A DNA stretch of 21,337 nucleotides from a virus, in the IMG/VR virus record IMGVR_UViG_3300030390_000538, positions 1 to 21,337 of that record, one strand, 5' to 3'. A model generated the notes under the pieces. The model was not told where the DNA came from. It made no database searches and saw only the letters and a program-made list of their open reading frames with translations. Made by a program: the position numbers and the translations under genes. Positions 13,682-21,337 of this stretch are shown here, piece after piece; the stretch's first letter is position 1; the number at the start of each line of letters is the position of its first letter.

Positions 13682-16600
13682 TTATCCGTAAGCACCACCA
13701 TCATCAAGTATTGGCCCTCCAGGGCCTCCACCAGAGCCTCCACCACTGCCACCTGATAATGTATTATTTATCCAAACACCTGATGTAGGGAGTACTGAAC
13801 CCTCTCCTGGATTAAACTGATGTAACTCAACTTTTGTAGGCTCGTTTAGATGTGGCTTAAAATCAACAACCCTTATTATTTTGTAATAACAGCCATCAAT
13901 GTAAACCATTTTTCTAAAGTCTAATTTAGTTATATCTGTTATTTTTAAATCTATAAAACAAACCCTTAATTTAGGCCTTGCTTTTAACCCCTCTATCATA
14001 GACTCATAATACCTAGAATATAAACCTCTACCAACTTGATTTCCAACTGTAGAATATATATTTGTTGCAGGGTCATAGTCTTTAGCCCAATAATTACCAT
14101 AACTCAATCCAAACTGATTAGAATAATCGTATCTATTAACAAATGTTGCAGAGCAATATCTCGCATTATTAACATAAACATTACCATTTCCCTGAAAATC
14201 AGCTTGAGGTATTCCGGTAACATCTGCTACCTGAACTTTTTTTCTGTTAAAATTAAATGCGTTTACTGTCTGACTTCCATTTTCAACATTAAAGCCCTGC
14301 CATAAAGGGTCATGAGGTGACGGCATTATCATTTGATTGTAATATAATAGTCTAGGCTTGAATTGATACCCCTTTGGAGAACGGTACCAATAATCATTAG
14401 CCCATAAAGACGCAGAGTAAAAGTTCAATCCCCACAGTTCGGTTTCTCCTGCTCCGAAATTTTGAGATTCATAAGTACCTGCAAAGAAAGGATTTTCAAA
14501 TATAGTTTCTCCTGCAGGGTATGTTCTAGGAAGGTCTACCTGTTTAGGGTACATATCTCCTATATTATCAAAGTACACTTCACTCATCCTTTTAACCTGA
14601 GAATCTTTATCGTCAGTTTTATACTTAAATATTAGTTTTCTAGTCCAATCATTCTGTATAAAACTTTGAACATCTGATAAATTTCTCGCTAGTTTATGAG
14701 TCCAATCAATAGCATCTCTAGGTGGTAAATAAAAATCAGGATATGGTTCTGTAAAAACAGTTTTAGAAGATTCTTCTGTATAAAATTGCAAGTTAAAGGA
14801 ATGTGCAACACCCTTAACAAACTCAATTTGCTTTTGGTCTTTTGGAAAAATATCTTCTAGGTTATATTCTCCACCCCAAACAGGAGTGTCAGGACTATCT
14901 AATTCTATTGAAACAGCACCATTTGAGGCAGTCCAATCATTATACGCTGTTCCAAATAACTCTACCTGAATATTAACATTTGTTACACCTGTATAGTTTG
15001 AGTTAGGACTCTGAATCTCAAATATAGGTGCCATACCAAAAGTAAGCCTTATTTGGTCGCCTTCGTTAAAGTAAGCTGTAAATGAGTTTGTAGGAAGTGT
15101 TCCTCCATAAGATATTGTTTGATTTGAATTTTTAAACCCACCCAAAGCTGTTGCACTTTGATTATCAACAGAAGATATTGGATAAAAATTTGAGTTAGCT
15201 ACCACTTTCTTCTCTACAACTATATTAGCATACATTGTAAGGCCTGTATTGCTTGAACCAAAACTACCACTTCCACTCCAATCGCTTTGTTGCCAATTAA
15301 AGAAATACATTATGTTCTGTGTTGTTATAGTATAGCGACCTGCAGTAGGTACTGTCCAAAAATTTCCTACTGCTGCTGTAGTTATCTTTAAATCCTGCTG
15401 ATTACCCTGTGTAGTTGTTATAACATTGGGTGCAGGTTGAAATCTAGCACTACCATCTCCTGAACCACAAGTACCTCCAAATCTTATAGGGTCATAAGGA
15501 GTTTGATTAGTAAACTCAAAATTAATAAGTCCACCTTGATTTACAACAGCGGTTCCAACATTTGCAGTTTCATCAAAAATCTTTAAATTTGCTTGAGTTG
15601 CAGAACAAGTGCTGTTGTCTAAAAAATTACCTAAATAACTATTGGTTTGGTGCCTTATAGCTGAATTATTGTAAAGAAAGTTAGGACTAGCGTATAATAA
15701 CCTTTTAAATTCATTAGACTCTACAAAAGCAGATGACAGTTTATAACCTGCATCATTAAATATTTTATGCATCATGTTGTATATCCAAACAAGAGGCCTC
15801 CAATCCATAACAGGAACAGCGTTAAATTGGTTGGTGCCTAAAAATCCTGTTTGAGAAATATTGTAACTAACATTATTCATATAATCAATCTCCCATTGCT
15901 CTCTAAATAGTTGGAATCCATTTCCGAAATCAATTCCTGTTTCATTTACTTGTCCATAACTAGCTAAAGGGTAAACTACAGGGGAATCATTAACTACTCC
16001 AGTAGACCTTAAAGTAGCATCAGCTTGACCCCAACTACTTGTAATTTCTTTAGCACTTAATTTTAGGTTAGTAGAGTTCGCCAACTGCAATTCGCTAAGA
16101 TATTTTCCATCCATTTCTGTAGACCAAGAAAGATTATCTCCTAAGAAAACACAGGAATATGATATTGGCTTATCATTTAATCTTTCAACATCTTGAAGTT
16201 GAAGCAATCCTTGTAAAGAATATAAATTTCCAACCAAAATCCTGCAGGAGATTTTATCGTATAACTGAGCATCTTGATGAGTAGAGTTAGGAATTCCAAA
16301 GTTTTTTAAAACTATATTATTATTTTTTGTGGCAGGAATCTGAAAGGTTTTGCTGTATGCTCCTTTTCTAGCATCAATATTAGCAGGGTCATTAACAGAG
16401 AAAGTCAATGCTAATGGAAAATCTTCTGTAGTTGAAGCGTCTAAAACTCCAAATACAGAACTCTTGTCTGTCGCTGTCCTGTAAACCCTTATGTAAGATA
16501 ACTTAAGTTTTACTCCATCATTTGTATAAAGACTTAATTTAGTTAGATTAGAAGAACCTTGAACCCAATTTGTTGTATAATACCCATAATCAGTACCTGT

Positions 16601-16957
16601 TCCTGGAGCAAGTGAAGGTACAATGGTACTGCTTAACACAGATATATTTGCATTACCTGCTCCGTGATTAGCCAAAAGTAACTGACCATTTCTGTTATAC
16701 TCTTTAACTGCAACTTTTACTTGATACTCATAACCCTCTACAAAAACACAAGGAATAGTAGCTCTAGCAGCACCATTACCTGTAGTGGTTTTCTCCATCT
16801 TTCCTGCTGTAAAAGTAAATGGTGCGGCAGTCGGCTGTGCTGCAGGAGGAGTCGTCCAACCTGTAGAATTAGAGAACTCAGAATTAGAAAGCATTTGCTC
16901 TCCAATCCTTACATTTTGCCTGTTTTGTAAAAGTTCAATACTTATATCCTTAGCCAT
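13682..16957 (-). CDS. Large tail-tip/baseplate hub-like protein with N-terminal carbohydrate-binding-like module
   Basis: A 1091-residue protein, the second longest. Residues 1-20 (MAKDISIELLQNRQNVRIGE) are followed by a module (about 22-160) that looks like a CBM4/9-type beta-sandwich: it opens with LSNSEFSNSTGW, has YEYQVKVAVKEY, and closes with LKLSYIRVYR. The next segment (DFPLALTFSVNDPANI, then YSKTFQIPATKNNN, to about 220) looks like the start of the tail-tip core. The long middle is beta-rich with many aromatic and Asn residues. Towards the end are strands with RVCFIDLKITDI and a Gly-rich tail (SGGGSGGGPGGP) ending DDGGAYG. Size and place among tail genes suggest a tail-tip or hub component that may touch the cell surface. 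The hub role is inference; the module is a pattern match by eye. Confidence 0.6.
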   Translation of the reverse strand: MAKDISIELLQNRQNVRIGEQMLSNSEFSNSTGWTTPPAAQPTAAPFTFTAGKMEKTTTGNGAARATIPCVFVEGYEYQVKVAVKEYNRNGQLLLANHGAGNANISVLSSTIVPSLAPGTGTDYGYYTTNWVQGSSNLTKLSLYTNDGVKLKLSYIRVYRTATDKSSVFGVLDASTTEDFPLALTFSVNDPANIDARKGAYSKTFQIPATKNNNIVLKNFGIPNSTHQDAQLYDKISCRILVGNLYSLQGLLQLQDVERLNDKPISYSCVFLGDNLSWSTEMDGKYLSELQLANSTNLKLSAKEITSSWGQADATLRSTGVVNDSPVVYPLASYGQVNETGIDFGNGFQLFREQWEIDYMNNVSYNISQTGFLGTNQFNAVPVMDWRPLVWIYNMMHKIFNDAGYKLSSAFVESNEFKRLLYASPNFLYNNSAIRHQTNSYLGNFLDNSTCSATQANLKIFDETANVGTAVVNQGGLINFEFTNQTPYDPIRFGGTCGSGDGSARFQPAPNVITTTQGNQQDLKITTAAVGNFWTVPTAGRYTITTQNIMYFFNWQQSDWSGSGSFGSSNTGLTMYANIVVEKKVVANSNFYPISSVDNQSATALGGFKNSNQTISYGGTLPTNSFTAYFNEGDQIRLTFGMAPIFEIQSPNSNYTGVTNVNIQVELFGTAYNDWTASNGAVSIELDSPDTPVWGGEYNLEDIFPKDQKQIEFVKGVAHSFNLQFYTEESSKTVFTEPYPDFYLPPRDAIDWTHKLARNLSDVQSFIQNDWTRKLIFKYKTDDKDSQVKRMSEVYFDNIGDMYPKQVDLPRTYPAGETIFENPFFAGTYESQNFGAGETELWGLNFYSASLWANDYWYRSPKGYQFKPRLLYYNQMIMPSPHDPLWQGFNVENGSQTVNAFNFNRKKVQVADVTGIPQADFQGNGNVYVNNARYCSATFVNRYDYSNQFGLSYGNYWAKDYDPATNIYSTVGNQVGRGLYSRYYESMIEGLKARPKLRVCFIDLKITDITKLDFRKMVYIDGCYYKIIRVVDFKPHLNEPTKVELHQFNPGEGSVLPTSGVWINNTLSGGSGGGSGGGPGGPILDDGGAYG

Positions 16958-16960
16958 ATT

Positions 16961-19090
16961 TTAATTTCTTTGAGTTACAACTGCGTGTGAGTGTGTGTAT
17001 TCAAAAGTCATTGTTACTAAACCTTTAGATTCATCATAAATATCCGTATTAGAATTTGTAATTATAATTGGAGCATATTCCATGTTATTTGGAGTCCTAC
17101 CACCAGCATTAGAGCCATCTTCTAAATCGCTAACACTTCTATAATTTATTCTCCCAAAAAGCCCTGTATTATCCATTACAACTGTTAAATAATCCGTCCA
17201 AACATTAGGGGAGGTAAGTATTTCTCGCAACCAATTTGCTTTAACTAAACTTAAAGGAAGTGTAGTTACTTTTCCTGACTTTGTAGCATTAACATTTAAA
17301 ACCTCTAAGCCTCCTTTGTGATTCATACTATGACCCATGTAATCTGATTGAAAAGCCCCTGTAGTCGTTAGGTTATTGCCAGGATATGGGTTTTTAGTAG
17401 CCGACCTTGCATACCTTGTATCAAAACGGTTAGGCTCTTTTCTTTGTATAACATCTTTTTGAGAATTATAGGTTATGGATTTTTGACCTTTTATGGTGTA
17501 GCTATCAATTCCCCCACATTTATTTAGCCAATATATTCTAAAGTAATTATCTTGATTGGTAATTCCCATACTAGTACTCCTAAAACCTTTACATCTTATA
17601 GGATTTGGTAATGTGCTTTGGTCGCTTCTTAGTTCCGTATAATAAATACCTGCATAAGCATCTCCACTATTTGCTAAAGGAGTATTTAGTTGCTTTCCAC
17701 TTCTGTCTATCTTAAAATAACGAAGTTCTGATAGTCTTTTTTCAACACCTGTACCATTTCCCTGAGTTGTTGATTTAATCATAAGATAAACAGCATAAAA
17801 ATGAACATCATCATTTAAAAATAGAGAAGTCTTATCAGAAGGATTACCTAAATTATCAATCATATCCCTTGTATATGTTGTTCCTGACATTTCCCAAGTT
17901 TCTTGCACAGCAGATGTATCCAACACACAATTTGCATTTATATAAACAGGAGATACATTCTGTGAACACATCCTGTAATGGCTTCTAGGCCAAATACCAT
18001 TTATTCCATTTATTGTTTCTTTTCCCTTTAAATTTTGAGTCCAATCAAAAAGCCTTGCTTTTCTTATTTGATTTCCATTAGCATCTCTAGCTGAAACTTC
18101 CATCCAAGCATCTTTTGTTAAATCAGAAGTGTTATTGGCATTATACTTTGTTTCTCCTGCGGCTGAATCAAATCCAGCATTATATATAGAATAATTATTT
18201 ATAGTCCCTTGAACCCATTGCAGAAACTCTGCAGCCTCATCCATTCTTACTAATTTACTATTCCCTCTTGTGTTAAAACCGCCTCCACCCCAATATCCAT
18301 TTTTAGCATTTGTCATAAAGCTTCTAACATATCTACTACTAGTACCCCAACCTAAGTGAGTAAAAACAGCCGCATTATTTCTGTAACCTGCTACATCTGC
18401 AATATCATAATCAGGAGCATTATTTATTATTGCGATAGTACTGATGTTAAGAATACTACCTGCCTCAGTAGCCTCTCTAATAATACCATCTCCGTCAATT
18501 ATCTCGCACCTTATATTAACCTTAATTTTTCTATATGAACCGTTCTTTGTAACTATAAATTGGTCTTGCCAAACACTCTGAAATCTATTTCCTTGTTGTT
18601 CTGCACCACCATTTAATCCACCAAAGAATGTGCTAGTAGTAGTCCCCTTTCCATGTGGGGTCAAAGAATAGCTTAATAAATCTTTACAAATTTCACTAAT
18701 ATCTACTGTAAATATATGCCCTAAAGAGTTTGAAACTCCATCTCCACCATCTACCCTATCTGTTTGGCTTATATTTCTTATATCTCTTGATTTTCTTATT
18801 GAACCTACTAAAGTCCAATCATCAGGCCATGTAGCTCCTGATGTTTCGCTAATTTGGTAAACATCAAATATAACATTTACTATATCTCCATTCGGAGAAC
18901 TATAATTAGCAGGGCTAGGCTCTTGGTTTTCGTACAATCCATTCCAATGAACACTTACTATTATAGGTGAATTTACAGACCATTGGTTCTGATAAGAACC
19001 TACATAATTTCTTTGTCTATTAAATGATGAATCAACCTGACCGTAAGGCTCTTGACCCATTTGTAATGCTCCGTTTATTCCGTATGCCAT
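16961..19090 (-). CDS. Large tail-associated structural protein, unknown family (709 aa)
   Basis: Not recognised by a named family. The 709-residue protein is soluble, without signal peptide or membrane segment. It is rich in Asn, Gly, Tyr, Trp and Ser, as is usual for extracellular beta-structured virion proteins. Strand-like stretches include SPIIVSVHWNGLYE, GDIVNVIFDVYQIS, VHFYAVYLMIKST and LVTMTFEYTHSHAVV near the C-terminus. It lies between the terminator-LamG gene and the 1091-aa gene with three-base gaps on both sides, so the three are probably translated from one message and may form one tail-tip complex. A distal-tail or baseplate role is inferred from position alone. No enzymatic motif was found. 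Confidence 0.55.
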   Translation of the reverse strand: MAYGINGALQMGQEPYGQVDSSFNRQRNYVGSYQNQWSVNSPIIVSVHWNGLYENQEPSPANYSSPNGDIVNVIFDVYQISETSGATWPDDWTLVGSIRKSRDIRNISQTDRVDGGDGVSNSLGHIFTVDISEICKDLLSYSLTPHGKGTTTSTFFGGLNGGAEQQGNRFQSVWQDQFIVTKNGSYRKIKVNIRCEIIDGDGIIREATEAGSILNISTIAIINNAPDYDIADVAGYRNNAAVFTHLGWGTSSRYVRSFMTNAKNGYWGGGGFNTRGNSKLVRMDEAAEFLQWVQGTINNYSIYNAGFDSAAGETKYNANNTSDLTKDAWMEVSARDANGNQIRKARLFDWTQNLKGKETINGINGIWPRSHYRMCSQNVSPVYINANCVLDTSAVQETWEMSGTTYTRDMIDNLGNPSDKTSLFLNDDVHFYAVYLMIKSTTQGNGTGVEKRLSELRYFKIDRSGKQLNTPLANSGDAYAGIYYTELRSDQSTLPNPIRCKGFRSTSMGITNQDNYFRIYWLNKCGGIDSYTIKGQKSITYNSQKDVIQRKEPNRFDTRYARSATKNPYPGNNLTTTGAFQSDYMGHSMNHKGGLEVLNVNATKSGKVTTLPLSLVKANWLREILTSPNVWTDYLTVVMDNTGLFGRINYRSVSDLEDGSNAGGRTPNNMEYAPIIITNSNTDIYDESKGLVTMTFEYTHSHAVVTQRN

Positions 19091-19093
19091 ATC

Positions 19094-20296
19094 TTAATAT
19101 ATTCTATATTTTTTGTTTAAGTAGTCTTGTATCTTTGATAATTCAAAGTCTGTTATTTTTCTTTCATAAATAATTACTTCTTGAATAGAAGAACTTAAAA
19201 AGTTTTTATTAATCTCAGAAGGAGGTAAAAGGCCATCAGAATCTGAAGTGCAACCTAATGTAAATTTAGCCTGTTCAAAAAGCTCAGTTAAATTAAAGGC
19301 TCCATCATAATCGTCTATATTGCTTCCGAATTGTGAATCTTTATAATCAAATTCCATTCCTTTATTCAGTTTTCTTAGTGATGCTATGTGAAATTTACCT
19401 AAAGTAGGGGTACCTGCAGAAGCAGATAAAACTGATGTCCCATCACTTACTTCTACTTTGTAGTGTCCTGTTGCACTTGAACCCATTGACAGATAAGCAC
19501 CACTAGATAGTTCAAAATATCCAAAAATATTTTCATTTACTTTTTTTATCATAGACACCTCTATTATTGTAAATTCAGAACTTCCTGCTGCTGTGGTTCC
19601 TGTAACGAAGTTGTTTACTGACTTTAAAAGGTCGCTAGTACCATTGAACTTCATCATTGTTTTTTCTGAAGCCCCACCATAACTAAATCTTTTTGGTTGA
19701 TTTTCTTTTACTCCTTGAGCAACATCATTATTATTTCCTGAGCCATCTCCAACAGAACTTACTTTCTTAGTAGGTATGCTAAATACAACATTACTGTCAG
19801 CTCTCAACCAAGTAACAAGATTGCTAATTTGGTTAGGATATGTAGATTGAGGTCTAAAGCACTTGCTTAAAACCCTCCAAGTAAATGTCATTTTTATTTG
19901 TATTAATTGGTCGTTTGCAACTTCTTTATTTCTTTCTATACTAACACTTTCATCTTCAAGGAAAGCTAATATAGGTGCATTAGCTTGATAATTTTTTAAG
20001 AAGCTATCTAGCCACTCTGTACCCAAGTCTTGTAGGTTTTCCCATCTTTGCTCAATAGATTCATTTGCCTGAGCAGTTCTATTATACAAATCAGAAAAAT
20101 AAACCTCAAAAGTGTAATTTTCCCAACCATTATTTAACCCCACCTCAGGGAATACTGATGTTGGAGGAGTTATTAGTAGTGATGGGTATTGAGTATTGTG
20201 ATTATCATTAAATTCCTCTGTATATCCAAAGAACTTATCCCCATAAGTCCATTTGCTTTTCATTACAGTAACTATATCTGTTAGTTTTATTGCCAT
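19094..20296 (-). CDS. Tail-terminator-like domain fused to a LamG/concanavalin-like domain
   Basis: A 400-residue protein that appears to be a two-domain fusion. Residues 1-148 look like a tail terminator or tail completion protein: a helical start (IKLTDIVTVMKSKW), then strands with QYPSLLITPP, YTFEVYFSDLYNR, a helix with EQRWENLQDLGTEWLDSFL, and a last strand QIKMTFTWRVLSKCF. Family members are normally about this length, so the domain seems complete. Residues about 158-400 look like a LamG/concanavalin-type jelly roll: LVTWLRADSNV, FTIIEVSMIKK, GHYKVEVSDG, and the closing IQEVIIYERKITDFELSKIQDYL, typical of LamG_3-like domains. A Gly/Asn-rich turn (VGDGSGNNND) follows the junction. The LamG part probably decorates the tail and may bind surface glycans. 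The LamG call is firmer than the terminator call. Confidence 0.65.
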   Translation of the reverse strand: MAIKLTDIVTVMKSKWTYGDKFFGYTEEFNDNHNTQYPSLLITPPTSVFPEVGLNNGWENYTFEVYFSDLYNRTAQANESIEQRWENLQDLGTEWLDSFLKNYQANAPILAFLEDESVSIERNKEVANDQLIQIKMTFTWRVLSKCFRPQSTYPNQISNLVTWLRADSNVVFSIPTKKVSSVGDGSGNNNDVAQGVKENQPKRFSYGGASEKTMMKFNGTSDLLKSVNNFVTGTTAAGSSEFTIIEVSMIKKVNENIFGYFELSSGAYLSMGSSATGHYKVEVSDGTSVLSASAGTPTLGKFHIASLRKLNKGMEFDYKDSQFGSNIDDYDGAFNLTELFEQAKFTLGCTSDSDGLLPPSEINKNFLSSSIQEVIIYERKITDFELSKIQDYLNKKYRIY

Positions 20297-20300
20297 ATTT

Positions 20301-20540
20301 TTAACTTACTTGATTTGGGTTTGAGATTTTCTCACTAACCTTTGATTCGTACTCGTTTTTTGCTGAAATCCAACTTAAATAAGTCAAAACCTTGTATAAA
20401 TTCGTTTCTTTTACGCTTTCTACATTATTCATTCCATCTATTTTAAATATACCCTTCTCTGCAAGAACATATAAGCTGTTAAGCCATCCGAAAGGCTTTA
20501 TGTATATGTTATAAAGTCCTTTTGTTTTTACAGCCATCAT
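20301..20540 (-). CDS. Small protein paired with the upstream gene; tail assembly chaperone second frame candidate
   Basis: A 79-residue protein starting ATGATGGCT. The first ATG overlaps the upstream stop as ATGA; the second ATG (20537, MAVKTKGLYNIY) also fits and is the more usual type of start here. The protein is helical with aromatic residues: GLYNIYIKPFGWLNSLYVLAEKG, then NLYKVLTYLSWISAKNEYE, and a polar tail. It has no membrane segment long enough to be convincing. In siphophages a second, shorter frame after a first chaperone frame, upstream of the tape measure, encodes the T part of the G/GT chaperones. Pairing, overlap and relative frame fit, but no family motif is visible. Translational coupling to the upstream gene is likely. 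Confidence 0.5.
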   Translation of the reverse strand: MMAVKTKGLYNIYIKPFGWLNSLYVLAEKGIFKIDGMNNVESVKETNLYKVLTYLSWISAKNEYESKVSEKISNPNQVS

Positions 20541-21223
20541 TCCTTCTCTTTTTTCTCCAAATACATATTGGAAGTTTTTAGCAATCTCTTGCTTTGTATG
20601 GTCAAAAAAAAAGCGAACTCATATACAATGTCCATAGTTAATTTTTTAAATATTTTAGTTTTATCAGGTATATCCTCCTCATCATAATCCTCATCTATTC
20701 TTCTACATAATATAGCCATTTGCTCAGGCAAAACATCAAATCTTCCATTTTTAGTATGCTCAATAGTCATATCAAGCTGAGTAGATTCAATAAAATCTCC
20801 GTAAGTGTTTTTTCTTAAAGCCTCAGAAGGAAAATAATAAGTTTCTCCATCTAAATCAAAAGATTTAATTCCTTTAGGCTTATATTCTTCTGTGAGAATA
20901 CCAACAGCTTCTATAACCTTGTTTACTTGATTTAAGTCTACCTTTTTTATGTCGTCATTATTAAGACCTGTCATAAAGCAAAAAATATCTCTGTTTAAAG
21001 ATATGTTGTCTATAAATTCCACATCATTAATTATTTTATCTAAATCACTAGATTCAGAATATTTTTTATTGTGGTGTTCTTTTTTTAATTCAGTATTTTT
21101 TTGATGTTTGCTTATTATGGAGCATAGTTCTGCCCAATATTCAAGCGTTATGTCCTTCCATTCAGTTGGAATTACAACATCTATCTCATCATTTTGATGA
21201 GTTATGCCAATAGTTATGCTCAT
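20537..21223 (-). CDS. Putative tail assembly chaperone, first frame (228 aa)
   Basis: A 228-residue acidic, helical, soluble protein. It starts with short strands (ITIGITHQNDEIDVVIPTEWKDITLEYWAEL), followed by a polar linker (KHQKNTELKKEHHNKKY), then helices around DIFCFMTGLNNDDIKKVDLNQ, YYFPSEALRKNTYGDFIESTQ, and VYEFAFFLTIQSKRLLKTS. This type of small-domain-plus-helices protein next to a short overlapping frame, upstream of the tape measure, suggests the gpG-type tail assembly chaperone. The last codons include six consecutive A bases, and the following gene begins in the -1 frame, so a fusion by frameshifting is conceivable. It begins two bases after the upstream stop with no Shine-Dalgarno. 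Function is inference; alternative is an unrelated structural or assembly factor. Confidence 0.45.
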   Translation of the reverse strand: MSITIGITHQNDEIDVVIPTEWKDITLEYWAELCSIISKHQKNTELKKEHHNKKYSESSDLDKIINDVEFIDNISLNRDIFCFMTGLNNDDIKKVDLNQVNKVIEAVGILTEEYKPKGIKSFDLDGETYYFPSEALRKNTYGDFIESTQLDMTIEHTKNGRFDVLPEQMAILCRRIDEDYDEEDIPDKTKIFKKLTMDIVYEFAFFLTIQSKRLLKTSNMYLEKKEKE

Positions 21224-21225
21224 TT

Positions 21226-21337
21226 TTATTTTCTAGTTAGTTTTAGTATTTTTTTTTGCATATCTTCTTTATTTTGAATATCCTCTAAAATATCTGTTGT
21301 TTCTCCTACAAAATCAACTGTTTTATCAAATAAATCT
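21226..21337 (-). CDS. C-terminal end of an unidentified protein, cut by the window edge
   Basis: The last 36 codons of a gene that enters from the right edge, read directly from the sequence and ending in TAA two bases before the next ATG. The visible tail (DLFDKTVDFVGETTDILEDI and onward to KLTRK) is polar and helical with a coiled-coil-like pattern and a basic end. Too little is visible to assign a family. Its tight spacing to the 228-aa gene shows that the operon continues beyond the window. Confidence 0.6.
   Translation of the reverse strand, partial: DLFDKTVDFVGETTDILEDIQNKEDMQKKILKLTRK

Noticed and set aside
13713-13726. GC-rich hairpin GGCCC-TCCA-GGGCC as a terminator
   Set aside because: It lies within the Gly/Pro codons at the end of the 1091-aa gene and no T-tract follows in either direction.
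14511-16248. Two copies of the octamer CCTGCAGG (14511-14518 and 16241-16248)
   Set aside because: They lie in different reading frames of the same gene and are explained by frequent GCA, GGA and CCT codons; no sign of a functional site.
869-21337. Diversity-generating retroelement, CRISPR array, tRNA or insertion sequence
   Set aside because: No reverse transcriptase, template/variable repeat pair, regularly spaced repeats, cloverleaf-like sequence or transposase frame was seen; the space is filled by phage genes.

Overview
This window is the virion-structure and lysis block of a tailed phage or prophage with a long, non-contractile tail (siphovirus-like). The host is probably a Bacteroidota bacterium, most likely of the flavobacterial type. 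Three things support that host. The DNA is AT-rich, about one-third GC by eye. Almost no gene has a Shine-Dalgarno sequence; starts sit in A/T-rich contexts such as AAAATATGGC. The best promoter candidate matches the Bacteroidota pattern TTTG-N19-TAnnTTTG. Every supportable gene is on the minus strand, so transcription runs from 21337 toward 1. The genes are packed with gaps of a few bases or short overlaps, as in one long late operon.

In transcription order, the right part (21337-12428) holds the end of an unidentified gene; an overlapping pair (228 and 79 aa) resembling tail assembly chaperones; a tail-terminator-like protein fused to a LamG-like domain; two large tail-tip/baseplate candidates (709 and 1091 aa, the latter with an N-terminal carbohydrate-binding-like module); and two smaller virion proteins. 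Next comes the 1291-aa tape measure protein (12418-8543). Three small genes follow: a Cys-rich zinc-ribbon protein, a basic-tailed protein and a possible helix-turn-helix protein.

The head block (7604-2155) holds a ClpP-like prohead protease with a scaffold-like C-terminus, the major capsid protein, a probable tail tube protein, a strong hairpin terminator, a small protein, the portal protein, a probable head-tail adaptor and a beta-rich virion protein. The lysis block (2153-869) holds a 53-aa single-TM protein, a small virion-type protein, an M15 peptidase endolysin and a two-TM holin candidate. An intrinsic terminator (781-815) closes the operon. A Bacteroidota-type promoter overlaps its T-tract and fires into a metallophosphoesterase gene that runs off the left edge.

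The points most worth a second look are: complete absence of GATC by eye in 21.3 kb; a gene order in which tail and tape measure genes are transcribed before protease, capsid and portal; an EF-hand-like calcium loop at the portal C-terminus; sugar-binding-type domains grafted onto two tail proteins; an internal start that could make a separate scaffold; and a terminator directly between the tail tube gene and the portal group. Terminase and replication genes, integrase, tRNAs, CRISPR arrays and insertion sequences were not seen.
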